Origin: Bacillus sp. AFS029637
Lineage (GTDB): Bacteria; Bacillota; Bacilli; Bacillales; Bacillaceae_G
Assembly (NCBI RefSeq): GCF_002584985.1
Contig: NZ_NUPZ01000014.1
Coordinates: forward strand, 1-64,000
Direction: 5' to 3'
DNA: 64,000 bases
The notes beneath the pieces were generated by a model that saw only the letters and a program-made list of their open reading frames with translations, searched no databases and was not told where the DNA came from. Shown here one piece after another: positions 34,871 to 43,532 of the stretch; the first letter of the stretch is position 1; each line of letters opens with the position of its first letter. The position numbers and the translations under genes are program-made.

Positions 34871-35863
34871 TTAATTCACCATATCCTGCTTTGTAAATAC
34901 TACAAATGAAATGATAAGAGAAACGACTGCCCAAACTGTTAAATTCATTAAAGAAAATTCCATCGATAGTCCTTGTAATGCAGGCAGCTTTCCTGATAAA
35001 TAATCCGTTAGCGATAAGTTCACACTAAAAATGTATTTCGCACCTTCCCAAGACGTTGCGAATGAACTTAAAATGCCACCTGCGATTAAAGCAGCTAACA
35101 TAACACCCATTCCAGCTGGTGTATTACGAATTAAAACAGAAACCATAAATGATATAGTTCCGACAACGATAGCAACAAACCAAGCTAGTCCGTACGCCAT
35201 TAAGATATACTGCCACTGCGGAATAAGATGTACAAAATTTGTATTTAATGTCTCTTTATCAATAACAAACCCTGTTAAAACAGGTAAATTCCATCCCGAG
35301 TATCCAAATACAAGCCCCGAGAATCCGTAAGCAAATAAACCGACAAGGAGTAATATGAGAGAAATGAAAAATAACATCGTCACATATTTACTAAGAAGTA
35401 TTTTCCAGCGCCGAATTGGCCGAGTAAGTAGCATCTTCATCGTCCCATCACTTCGTTCTCCTGAAACAATATCAATGGCAACAATCATGACAAGAAGTGG
35501 AATAAATAATGTAATTCCTTGCTCAATAAACGCTCTTACAAAAGTCGGTGCGCCCGGCGCCATCGGGTTAATATCATGATCTAAATAATATTGTTGCTGC
35601 TCCACGTTTACTTTTAGCCAATCACGCCATTCTTCTGGCAATCTAGAATTGTTCAACCGATTTTGAGAATCAACAATTTGCTGTTGCAATGAAACTTTCC
35701 AATCAGTTGTACCTAGCCTTTTTTGTGTCGTTTCTATTTCACGATACTGCGCATACACAAAAAGTGGGATTAAGATTGCTAAAATAAGCATAACAACAAA
35801 AATACGCTTCTTACGATAAATCTTTTCTGACTCATTTAAAACTAGATTCGCAAATTCACGCAT
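34871..35863 (-). CDS. ABC-2 type transporter permease
   Basis: A 330-residue membrane protein. One N-terminal helix ([19 protein letters not shown]) is followed by a long extracytoplasmic loop (about 40-105, charged) and five more helices. [27 protein letters not shown] is the typical ABC-2 cytoplasmic motif. The ATG at 35863 overlaps the end of the ATPase gene by 8 bases and has GGGGTG upstream. It forms an exporter with the adjacent ATPase. The substrate is unknown; relatives include bacitracin-type and antibiotic exporters. Confidence 0.88.
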   Translation of the reverse strand: MREFANLVLNESEKIYRKKRIFVVMLILAILIPLFVYAQYREIETTQKRLGTTDWKVSLQQQIVDSQNRLNNSRLPEEWRDWLKVNVEQQQYYLDHDINPMAPGAPTFVRAFIEQGITLFIPLLVMIVAIDIVSGERSDGTMKMLLTRPIRRWKILLSKYVTMLFFISLILLLVGLFAYGFSGLVFGYSGWNLPVLTGFVIDKETLNTNFVHLIPQWQYILMAYGLAWFVAIVVGTISFMVSVLIRNTPAGMGVMLAALIAGGILSSFATSWEGAKYIFSVNLSLTDYLSGKLPALQGLSMEFSLMNLTVWAVVSLIISFVVFTKQDMVN

Positions 35864-36773
35864 TCTGCTCACCCCTTGTGAGTTCAATAAATAAATCTTC
35901 TAGCGTAAACACAAGCTCCTTAACACTATGTACATCTATCCCATTTTCTACAAAGTGTTTATTCCAGCTACTTATAGACGCAATATCCATGCGACATAGT
36001 AATCGTTCATCCTCTATACTCACTTCTCTTACCTCTGCAGCATCTTCTAGCATATCTTTCGCTTTTCCAATCGGCGTAACGATCCATTCTACGCGATCAC
36101 TTGCTGTTTTAATTAGTTCTTCAATCGGTGCCACTGTAATCATTTTCCCTTTATGAATAATAGCAACACGATCGCATATCATTTGTACTTCACTTAGCAA
36201 ATGACTTGAAATAAACACACTCATATTTTCTTCTTTCACAAGCTTATGTATAAATTCCCTAAGTTCCCTAATTCCAGCTGGATCTAAACCATTCGTTGGT
36301 TCATCTAATATAAGCAATTTAGGATTTCCAAGAAGCGCCTGTGCAATTCCAAGGCGTTGCTTCATACCAAGTGAGTATGTTTTTACTTTGTCATGAATTC
36401 TTTCGTCCAAATGAACCATTTTGGAAATTTCAATAATACGTTCATCTGATATATTACCTAGCATACGAGCGAATTGCTTTAAATTCTCCCATCCCGTTAA
36501 ATATGTATACAGCTCTGGGTTTTCAACGATACTTCCAATTTGGCGCATCGCTTCTCTGAAATTTTCCTTAATCGAATAACCACCGATAGAAATCGTACCC
36601 TCTGTCGCTTGAATCAACCCGACTAACATTCGAATGGTAGTCGTTTTCCCGGCACCATTTGGTCCTAGGAACCCAAAGACTTCTCCTTGCTTCACATCAA
36701 AGGAAATATCCTCTACAAGTGTCTTCTTTCCAATTACCTTCTTCAAGTCTCGTACGGAAAGTATCGTCGTCAT
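35856..36773 (-). CDS. ABC transporter ATP-binding protein (BcrA-like)
   Basis: A 305-residue ATPase of the DRA/BcrA family. Walker A is GPNGAGKTT (about 38), the signature is YSLGMKQRLGIAQALLG, Walker B is LLILDEPTNGLD, and the H-loop is in VFISSHLLSEVQ. The C-terminal regulatory domain is about 220-305. Its ATG overlaps the stop of the GDSL esterase gene by 4 bases (ATGA) and it overlaps the permease by 8, so the three genes are tightly coupled. Confidence 0.94.
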   Translation of the reverse strand: MTTILSVRDLKKVIGKKTLVEDISFDVKQGEVFGFLGPNGAGKTTTIRMLVGLIQATEGTISIGGYSIKENFREAMRQIGSIVENPELYTYLTGWENLKQFARMLGNISDERIIEISKMVHLDERIHDKVKTYSLGMKQRLGIAQALLGNPKLLILDEPTNGLDPAGIRELREFIHKLVKEENMSVFISSHLLSEVQMICDRVAIIHKGKMITVAPIEELIKTASDRVEWIVTPIGKAKDMLEDAAEVREVSIEDERLLCRMDIASISSWNKHFVENGIDVHSVKELVFTLEDLFIELTRGEQNA

Positions 36774-37579
36774 TTTATCCCTCCTTGTTCTAGTTTTAAT
36801 TTACTTGCAACATTTTGAACTAAACGTTCTGCCATATATGTGTAACCTACTTCATTCGGATGAAAATGATCAGAGTATAATAACTCTTTCCCGCGGTTTT
36901 GGAATAAATCAAATGTCGGTATAATATAAACATTTTTATCATTTAACGCTAATTTCTCTAAAGATGCATTCCAGTCCACAACAATGTTTGAAGACCCTTT
37001 TAAATCTTCTACATCTTCAAAAGGATTGTATAAACCGAGCCAAAAAATAGGACTATCTGTATTTAATTTACGAATTTCTTCTATAATTTTCTTCGCTTCA
37101 TTTTGAAATGTCTCCGTATCAGGACGATACGTCTCTAAATCTATTTTTCCGATTGATTCCCAACCTGGAAATAGATCATTCCCACCAATCGTTAAAACAA
37201 TTACGTCTGCTTGCTTAATTGAATATTGAGCGCCACTACTCTCAATTTGTTTTAATAAATCAGGCATTTTTGCACCACTAACTGCTAAATTTGTTAATGC
37301 AATTTTTTGCTTATAATCTTTTTGTAAATCCTCTTTCATTCGCCCAACATAGCCAATTCCTTCTTTATCACCAACGCCACGCGTTAATGAATCGCCTAAA
37401 CTAACGATTTGTAACGTTCCCGTTTTCTTTTTCTCTTTTGCTACTACATCATTTTTCTTAATTAAATTTGAAGCTTTCGGATTTAATACATCATTTACAC
37501 CTGAAACAAAGCCATATGCAAATAAACAGAAAGATGCAATTGTAATGAGTAGAATTACTTTTACTACTTTTGATCTCAT
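36770..37579 (-). CDS. Exported SGNH/GDSL esterase
   Basis: A hydrolase of about 269 residues. The N-terminal signal or anchor helix (VVKVILLITIASFCLFAYGFVSG) is followed by the SGNH domain: block I SLGDSLTRGVGD, block III TIGGNDLF, block V DHFHPNEVGY with the catalytic Asp-His. Its substrate may be lipid or an acetylated polymer. I use the ATG near 37579 with AAAAGGGG upstream; the frame runs 24 codons further up without support. It is the first gene of an operon with the ABC exporter, an unusual pairing that hints at a shared envelope role. Confidence 0.86.
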   Translation of the reverse strand: MRSKVVKVILLITIASFCLFAYGFVSGVNDVLNPKASNLIKKNDVVAKEKKKTGTLQIVSLGDSLTRGVGDKEGIGYVGRMKEDLQKDYKQKIALTNLAVSGAKMPDLLKQIESSGAQYSIKQADVIVLTIGGNDLFPGWESIGKIDLETYRPDTETFQNEAKKIIEEIRKLNTDSPIFWLGLYNPFEDVEDLKGSSNIVVDWNASLEKLALNDKNVYIIPTFDLFQNRGKELLYSDHFHPNEVGYTYMAERLVQNVASKLKLEQGGIK

Positions 37580-37661
37580 ATCAAAACCCCTTTTAGCCCT
37601 CATAGATTGTCCATAATTATACCAAACGAAATTTTGAAAAGCGATTTTCACCCCTTCTCAA

Positions 37662-38639
37662 TTATGTCGTTTCTCTATCTACTAACTCTGGTAATAACTC
37701 TATATGCTTCACATCTAACTTCTCTTCATTAACCTTTTCATATAATAATTCAAACGCCTTTACTCCAACATTTTTACTAGGATGTGAAATCGTTGTTATA
37801 CCTAATATATTTGCCACCTCTTGATCATCGCACCCGATAATCGTAATATCCTCTGGAATACGAATGCCTTGTTTTTTCGCTTCTGTTACCATCCCCGCTG
37901 CAATATGGTTGCAAGATACAAGAAACGCCGTCGGTTTTACAGACATGCAAGCCCACTCCCTGACTACATTACGTCCATCTTCTACTGTAAAACATCCTTT
38001 AAACTTCCAATGATCTAGTGATGTTACCATAATCTGCTCAAGCGAATCTTCATACGCTTTTTTTCTTCTTTCGCTATTTATACTATTACTTCTTCCGATG
38101 CAATACCCAATACGTGTATGCCCAGCATCTATTAAGCTTTTCATCCCTTGTGAGAACACTTTATAGTAATCAATATGTACACTGGAAATATATTTTGAAT
38201 CTATTTCTTCACACGTAACAATTGGACCAAATTTCGTATATTCTTCAAGCTTCTCCTTACTATTCGCCCGAGAACATATAATAACCCCATCAAGTTTCTT
38301 CATTTTTAACATGTGCAAAATTTCTAATTCTCTTTCCTCACTATAGTTCGTCTGACAAAGCATCATATTATAATTTTTCTTTGCGGTTTCCTTTGATATC
38401 CCCTCAATAATAGCGCTATAATATTGATCATTTACGTGTGGTAATAGCACTCCAATTACATTCGTTTTTCCTTTCACTAAATGAATCGCATTCACATTTT
38501 GCGTATAATTTAATTCTTCGATAATCGCTAAAATTTCTTTTCGCTTTTGTTCATTTACGTACGGATGATTATTCAGTACACGTGAAACAGTCGAAACAGA
38601 TACCCCAGCAAGCTCAGCAATCTTTCTTATATTCGTCAT
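37662..38639 (-). CDS. LacI family transcriptional regulator
   Basis: A 325-residue repressor. The N-terminal helix-turn-helix is IRKIAELAGVSVSTVSRVLNNHPYV with the hinge helix after it. A periplasmic-binding-protein-like effector domain covers about 60-320 (NVIGVLLPHVNDQYYSAIIEGI, DDQEVANILGITTISHPSKNVG). The effector is unknown. It is divergent from a YczE-like membrane protein gene, whose promoter contains a LacI-type dyad at 38677-38690, so that gene is the likely target. ATG with GGGAGAA upstream. Confidence 0.9.
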   Translation of the reverse strand: MTNIRKIAELAGVSVSTVSRVLNNHPYVNEQKRKEILAIIEELNYTQNVNAIHLVKGKTNVIGVLLPHVNDQYYSAIIEGISKETAKKNYNMMLCQTNYSEERELEILHMLKMKKLDGVIICSRANSKEKLEEYTKFGPIVTCEEIDSKYISSVHIDYYKVFSQGMKSLIDAGHTRIGYCIGRSNSINSERRKKAYEDSLEQIMVTSLDHWKFKGCFTVEDGRNVVREWACMSVKPTAFLVSCNHIAAGMVTEAKKQGIRIPEDITIIGCDDQEVANILGITTISHPSKNVGVKAFELLYEKVNEEKLDVKHIELLPELVDRETT

Positions 38640-38670
38640 CTCATTCTCCCCTTCTCACAAAAATTCTCAC

Positions 38671-38699
38671 TTGACCTGGTAAGCTTTCCACAATATATC
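38671..38699 (+). promoter_or_regulatory. Promoter with LacI-type dyad operator
   Basis: TTGACC (38671-38676), 17-base spacer, TATATC (38694-38699). The spacer holds TGGTAAGCTTTCCA (38677-38690), symmetrical except for one base pair, the shape of LacI-family operators with a central pyrimidine-purine step. Confidence 0.55.
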
Positions 38700-38736
38700 C
38701 TTTCCTAGCAAATACATTTAGAAAGGATATACAACT

Positions 38737-39363
38737 ATGCTTCGATTCAAATTAGAATATATATTTTTCATTGGCGGTTTACTCATTCTCTCCATCGGCA
38801 TTAATATGATGACAACAATTACTTCCTTTGGACTTAGCCCTTATGATTCCTTCTTTATTGCACTATATCAAAATTTCGGGATAAGTATTGGTTTTTGGAT
38901 TTTCATGATTAATTTTGCATTTACACTTATCGTACTCTTTTGGAATAAAAAACAAATTACTATCGGCACAATTGTAACGATGATTCTTATTTCTCTTTTT
39001 GTTGATTGGATTGGTTCCATTACAACTATTATGGACGCTATCCGCTCTCTTCCAAAATATATAACACTTATTTGTGGAAATCTATTCGTCGGATCTGGCA
39101 TTGGTCTTTACGTCTCCACAAACCTTTGCGCAGCACCTCAAGAAGCTTTCGTTTTAACGGTTGCTGAGAAGAAAAAATGGACATTTAGAAAAACAGAAAT
39201 TTCATTAGCTTTTTTATTTTTAACGTTAAGTTTCTTATTAGATGGTCCTATTTATTTCGGTACAATTATCTTGTCCTTTACAACTGGCTGGATTATTCAA
39301 GCATTCATTCAAATCGGCACGCAAATTTTAAACAAAGAAGAACCTATTAAGCAAGCTGCTTAA
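38737..39363 (+). CDS. YczE/YitT-like membrane protein
   Basis: A 208-residue protein with five hydrophobic helices, similar to YczE (NMMTTITSFGLSPYDSFFIALYQNFGISIGFW; GSGIGLYVSTNLCAAPQEAF). The molecular function is unknown. ATG with AAAGGATA upstream. It is divergent from the LacI regulator. Its last codons (EEPIKQAA) form the 5' arm of the terminator, so the coding sequence and the terminator overlap. Confidence 0.8.
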   Translation: MLRFKLEYIFFIGGLLILSIGINMMTTITSFGLSPYDSFFIALYQNFGISIGFWIFMINFAFTLIVLFWNKKQITIGTIVTMILISLFVDWIGSITTIMDAIRSLPKYITLICGNLFVGSGIGLYVSTNLCAAPQEAFVLTVAEKKKWTFRKTEISLAFLFLTLSFLLDGPIYFGTIILSFTTGWIIQAFIQIGTQILNKEEPIKQAA

Positions 39364-39378
39364 TAGGTTCCTTCTGTT
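39336..39378 (+). terminator. Terminator built partly from coding sequence
   Basis: GAAGAACCTATTAAGCA pairs with TGCTTAATAGGTTCCTTC around a three-base loop, then TGTTTT. The stop codon of the membrane protein is within the 3' arm. Confidence 0.85.
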
Positions 39379-39393
39379 TTATGATAAGAGATA

Positions 39394-40689
39394 CTACTTA
39401 GCGTCCCCTTCAATTCGGTAATTTGCTTTCACACAATCTATTTCTTCATACCCTTGCAATGTATGTAGAATATAATCATAATCCGCAAGAGAAGCTCGAT
39501 GCGTTACAATTACAATCTCTGCTTTTCCTTTCTCTTCAAGCGGCATTTGAATAATCTTTTCAAAACTAACGCCACGCTCAGAGAACAATGATGTAATTTT
39601 TGCAAATACACCAATCTCGTCTTTTACATGCAGTCTTAAAAACTTCTTCACAACAATTTCATCTGGCTCTTTTAATACCTTTTTATACTGCGGTGATACC
39701 GCACTATTTCCGTTTACACCTAACCTAATATTTTGCATTACAGCTACTAAATCTGAAACAACAGCTGTTGCCGTTGGTAAACTTCCTGCACCTGGACCAT
39801 AAAACATTGTTTCCCCAACTGCTTCACCATACACATATACAGCGTTATATTCGTTTTGCACAGCTGCAAGAGGATGTGTATTTGGAAGTAACGTTGGTTC
39901 AACTGTAACCTCTAATTTTTCACCATCTCGCTTTGCAAGACCAATTAATTTAATTGTATAGCCTAAGCTCTTACTATATTCAATATCTTCTGCTGTAATA
40001 GAAGTGATTCCTTTTACTTTCACATCTCCAAGCTCTACATTTGTAGAGAAACCGAGGGTAGCTAAAATCGTCATTTTTCTTGCCGCATCTAAACCTTCTA
40101 CATCTGATGTTGGATCTGCTTCTGCAAATCCAAGTTGTTGGGCTTCTTTTAACACGTCGTTATATGCTCTCCCTTCATCTGACATTTTCGTCAAAATAAA
40201 ATTTGTCGTTCCATTTACAATTCCCATCACTTTCGTAATAAGATCTGAAGAAAGTCCCTCTACGATACTTCGTAAAATCGGAATTCCCCCGGCTACACTA
40301 GCTTCATAAAACAGATCTGCCTTATTAGCTTTTGCTACCGCTAAGAGTTCCGCCCCATGTAACGCCATTAAATCTTTATTGGCAGTCACAACATGCTTCC
40401 CGCTTTGTAAAGCTTGCAAAATATATGCCTTTGCATCATCAATGCCACCCATCACTTCGATGACCACATCAATATTTGGATTATCTAAAATTTCATTTGC
40501 ATTTTGTGTTAGTAGAGTAGAAGGTACCTCAACCTCCCTCTCTTTCTCAATGTTTTGTACTAGTACTTTCGTTACTTTTACAGGACAACCTACTTGATGT
40601 ATAAGTCGTTCTTGATGATCTGTAATAATACGAACTACACCACTACCAACTGTCCCAAGACCTAATAAACCCACTTGAATTTCTTTCAT
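39394..40689 (-). CDS. hom: Homoserine dehydrogenase
   Basis: It reduces aspartate semialdehyde to homoserine, the branch to threonine and methionine. The 431-residue protein has an N-terminal Rossmann domain (VGLLGLGTVGSGVVRI), a catalytic region (GIVNGTTNFILTKM; AEADPTSDVEGLDAARKM with the catalytic Lys region), and a C-terminal ACT domain (about 350-425, LRLHVKDEIGVFAKITSLF) for threonine feedback. Start ATG 40689 with GAGGGGTGA upstream. It lies 136 bp after metA on the same strand, close to the methionine genes but outside the apparent SAM-controlled pair. Confidence 0.95.
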   Translation of the reverse strand: MKEIQVGLLGLGTVGSGVVRIITDHQERLIHQVGCPVKVTKVLVQNIEKEREVEVPSTLLTQNANEILDNPNIDVVIEVMGGIDDAKAYILQALQSGKHVVTANKDLMALHGAELLAVAKANKADLFYEASVAGGIPILRSIVEGLSSDLITKVMGIVNGTTNFILTKMSDEGRAYNDVLKEAQQLGFAEADPTSDVEGLDAARKMTILATLGFSTNVELGDVKVKGITSITAEDIEYSKSLGYTIKLIGLAKRDGEKLEVTVEPTLLPNTHPLAAVQNEYNAVYVYGEAVGETMFYGPGAGSLPTATAVVSDLVAVMQNIRLGVNGNSAVSPQYKKVLKEPDEIVVKKFLRLHVKDEIGVFAKITSLFSERGVSFEKIIQMPLEEKGKAEIVIVTHRASLADYDYILHTLQGYEEIDCVKANYRIEGDAK

Positions 40690-40825
40690 AGTACTGTCAC
40701 CCCTCAAAAATTGTGTTTAGATGAAATTATATGAGTAAAAAAACTGAAAAACAATGTATTTTGAACATTCGGAAAAATATAAGTTAATCTTTACAAAGAA
40801 AACGTTGCCACGTGTTACACAATCT

Positions 40826-41731
40826 TTATAATATATAAGGGGTTTCTTGATACACGTAATAATTCAACCAATTTGAGAATAATAGATTTCCATGACTTCT
40901 CCATCTAACAAGTGGTTTCTCATCTGGATTATTATGTTTGAAATAATTTTTTGGCACATCAATATTTAACCCTTTTTGCTGATCTCTTTCGTATTCCTGC
41001 TTTAACGTATCGCAACTATATTCACTATGCCCAAGCGCAAACACTTGCTTCCCCTCTTGCCCAATAACAAGGTGAACACCCGCTTCTTCAGAGCTTGCTA
41101 ATAATGTTAATTCTTTCACTCCTCTAATGTCACTCTCTCGCACTTCTGTATGACGAGAGTGCGGAGCAAAAAATAACTCATCAAAGCCTTGTAACAGTTT
41201 CACATGTTGCTCACAGACTTCATGTTCAAATACCCCGAACATTTTTTCCTTAAGAGGATACTTCGGGACACCATAATGATGATACAAACCAGCTTGTGCT
41301 CCCCAGCAAATATGAAGCGTGGATGTTACATTCACTTTTGAATACTCCATAATACGTTTAAGCTCTTCCCAATAATCTACTTCCTCAAAGGAAAGGGTCT
41401 CAACTGGCGCTCCCGTAATAATGAGCCCATCAAACTTTTCATTTTCAATATCACGAAATGTTTTATAAAAGCTTGTTAAATGCTCTTGCGCAACATTACG
41501 AGATAGGTGCGATTCCATATGGAGTAAATGAACATCTAATTGCAACGGTGTATTTCCAATTAAACGAAGTAATTGCGCCTCTGTTTCTTGCTTTGTAGGC
41601 ATTAAATTTAATATAGCAATTTTCAAGGCACGTATATCTTGTGTTTCTGCCCGCTCCTTCGTCATCACAAATATATTTTCTTTTTGCAACACTTTGCGAG
41701 CTGGTAAATCTTTATCAATTATGATTGGCAT
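40826..41731 (-). CDS. metA: Homoserine O-acetyltransferase, MetA type
   Basis: It acylates homoserine for methionine synthesis. The 301-residue enzyme belongs to the MetA (glutamine-amidotransferase-like) family. The catalytic Cys142 is in [17 protein letters not shown], and His and Glu are in FALGHSEY. Residue 111 is Glu (GAPVE), which in B. cereus MetA was shown to select acetyl-CoA over succinyl-CoA, so acetylation is expected although databases often say succinyl. Its ATG lies inside the end of metY (17-bp overlap), so the two are coupled. Confidence 0.95.
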   Translation of the reverse strand: MPIIIDKDLPARKVLQKENIFVMTKERAETQDIRALKIAILNLMPTKQETEAQLLRLIGNTPLQLDVHLLHMESHLSRNVAQEHLTSFYKTFRDIENEKFDGLIITGAPVETLSFEEVDYWEELKRIMEYSKVNVTSTLHICWGAQAGLYHHYGVPKYPLKEKMFGVFEHEVCEQHVKLLQGFDELFFAPHSRHTEVRESDIRGVKELTLLASSEEAGVHLVIGQEGKQVFALGHSEYSCDTLKQEYERDQQKGLNIDVPKNYFKHNNPDEKPLVRWRSHGNLLFSNWLNYYVYQETPYIL

Positions 41732-43013
41732 GTTGTTTGCCTCCGATTAATGCTGTTTCTAAATCGGCAATAATATCAGAAGCATCTTCTATGCCAACCG
41801 ATAAACGAATTAAATCCGATGTAACACCGGCCAAACGTTGATCTTCCGCACTTAATTGTCTATGCGTCGTACTAGCAGGATGTATAACGCAAGTTCGTGC
41901 ATCAGCTACATGCGTTACGAGGGTTGCTAGTTTCACATTTGCGATAAATTCTTTTGCCGCTTCTACCCCACCTTTAATACCGAAAGTTAAAACACCACTA
42001 GCACCTTTTTTCAAATATTTTTGTGCTAATGAATAGTTTTCATTACTATCTAGTCCCGGATAATTTACCCATTCAATACGCTCATGGTTAGCAAGCCACT
42101 TAGCAACTGCTAGAGCATTCTCACTATGACGCTCCATGCGTAAATGCAATGTTTCTAAGCCAATATTGCTAATATACGCATTGAATGGGCTCATACAGTT
42201 TCCGTAGTCTCTTAGTAATTGAACACGTGCTTTTACAATATAAGCTGCTGCTCCAAAATTTTGAACGTAACTTACGCCGTGATAACTTGGATCTGGTTCA
42301 ACAAGCTCAGGATATTTTCCATTTGTCCAATCAAAGTTTCCTCCATCAATAACAATGCCACCTAAAGAGCTTGCATGCCCATCAATATATTTCGTCGTAG
42401 AATGAACGATAATATTTGCTCCATGTTCAAACGCTTGGCATAAATACGGAGTCGCTAATGTATTATCAACGATAAAAGGTACCTCCAACTCTTTAGCTGC
42501 ATCTGAAAACTCTTTAAAATTCAAAACGTTCATTGCTGGATTTCCTAATGATTCTGCGTAGACGAGTTTCGTCTTATTGTTAGCAAGTGCTACAATTTCG
42601 TCAGCTGTTAAATTTGGATTAAAGAACGTAACATCAATGCCCAGCTTACGTAAACTTACTCCAAATAAATTAAACGTTCCCCCGTAAACTGTTGAAGAAC
42701 AAAGAAGATGATCTCCACTACTACAAATATTTAAAACTGCGAGCATAATTGCCGCTTGCCCAGAGGCAGTTGCAACAGCTCCTACACCGCCTTCTAAATC
42801 TGATAACTTTTGTTCAAATGCAGCTAGTGTGGGATTCCCAATACGTGTATAAATATAGCCCTCTGCCTCTAAGTTAAATAATGCCGCTAAATCATCCGAC
42901 GTATCGTATTTATACGTTGTACTTTGATAAAGCGGTAGAACGCGTGGCTCACCATTCTTTGGCGTATAGCCACCTTGCACACAAATTGTTCCCTTTCCCC
43001 ATGATTCTCCCAT
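41715..43013 (-). CDS. metY: O-acetylhomoserine sulfhydrylase
   Basis: This PLP enzyme makes homocysteine directly from O-acetylhomoserine and sulfide. It has 432 residues of the Cys/Met metabolism PLP family: [21 protein letters not shown], the PLP lysine in [16 protein letters not shown], and [15 protein letters not shown]. Length over 420 and the insertion before the C-terminal domain fit MetY rather than MetB or MetC. ATG with AAGGAG upstream. It lies behind a SAM riboswitch. With metA downstream it forms the direct sulfhydrylation route. Confidence 0.94.
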   Translation of the reverse strand: MGESWGKGTICVQGGYTPKNGEPRVLPLYQSTTYKYDTSDDLAALFNLEAEGYIYTRIGNPTLAAFEQKLSDLEGGVGAVATASGQAAIMLAVLNICSSGDHLLCSSTVYGGTFNLFGVSLRKLGIDVTFFNPNLTADEIVALANNKTKLVYAESLGNPAMNVLNFKEFSDAAKELEVPFIVDNTLATPYLCQAFEHGANIIVHSTTKYIDGHASSLGGIVIDGGNFDWTNGKYPELVEPDPSYHGVSYVQNFGAAAYIVKARVQLLRDYGNCMSPFNAYISNIGLETLHLRMERHSENALAVAKWLANHERIEWVNYPGLDSNENYSLAQKYLKKGASGVLTFGIKGGVEAAKEFIANVKLATLVTHVADARTCVIHPASTTHRQLSAEDQRLAGVTSDLIRLSVGIEDASDIIADLETALIGGKQHANHN

Positions 43014-43043
43014 CTCTCATTCTCCTTCCTTTTTATGCAAAAT

Positions 43044-43082
43044 AAAAAACTGCTCCTTTCCTAAATAAGAAAGAAGCAGTTT
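43044..43082 (-). terminator. Riboswitch-controlled terminator
   Basis: Minus-strand AAACTGCTTCTTTCTT pairs with AGGAAAGGAGCAGTTT, followed by a T-run. It lies between the SAM aptamer and metY and is the expression platform. Confidence 0.85.
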
Positions 43083-43106
43083 GAAAACACGCTCTAAAAT
43101 CTCTTT

Positions 43107-43207
43107 CTTATCTCTCAGGGCTATTACCTGCAGGATTTGGCACAATTCCGTTATTCGGCTGTTGCCAAGGTTTCATCGGGCCTGTCCCTCCACCTTTTCT
43201 TGATAAG
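43107..43207 (-). ncRNA. SAM-I (S-box) riboswitch aptamer
   Basis: Read on the minus strand: CTTATC opens P1, then AAGAAAAGGTGGAGGGAC, GGCCCGATGAAACCTTGGCA with the conserved GATGAAACC core, GGTGCCAAATCCTGCAGG-type P3/P4 region, and CTGAGAGATAAG closes P1. All S-box signatures are present. SAM binding would favour the terminator at 43044-43082 and shut off metY-metA. Confidence 0.95.
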
Positions 43208-43225
43208 ACTATGCAATTACCGTTG

Positions 43226-43254
43226 ATTTTATAGCAATAATTTCCTAATGTCAA
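43226..43254 (-). promoter_or_regulatory. Promoter of the SAM riboswitch transcript
   Basis: On the minus strand TTGACA (43249-43254), 17-base spacer, TAAAAT (43226-43231), about 20 bp before the aptamer. The remaining stretch to 43532 (about 280 bp, very A+T-rich) shows no other clear element. Confidence 0.85.
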
Positions 43255-43532
43255 TCTGTTTTTCTGAATGTTCTAAAATAAACGTCAACATTTCCATATA
43301 AAACAACAAAAGAAGTATATTCCATATTTATTCAAAAAAGACCTTTAAAAAATCCCAATCAATATATAGAATTAAATAAGTGGTTTAACTTATAGGACCC
43401 AAGCTCTAATGAAATCCCAATATATATGTTGAATAAGCCAACCTCTCACAAAGATACTATATATATTCCATTCATTTCACACTAGCATATATAATCCTTT
43501 CTCTATTACAACTTACATAACGGAGGTATAAC

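Noticed and set aside
40764-40778. CodY-like AACATTCGGAAAAAT before hom
   Set aside because: Four mismatches to the 15-bp CodY motif.
40807-40826. CCACGTGTTACA resembling a second parS
   Set aside because: Only the CACGTG core fits; several arm positions differ from the parS consensus.
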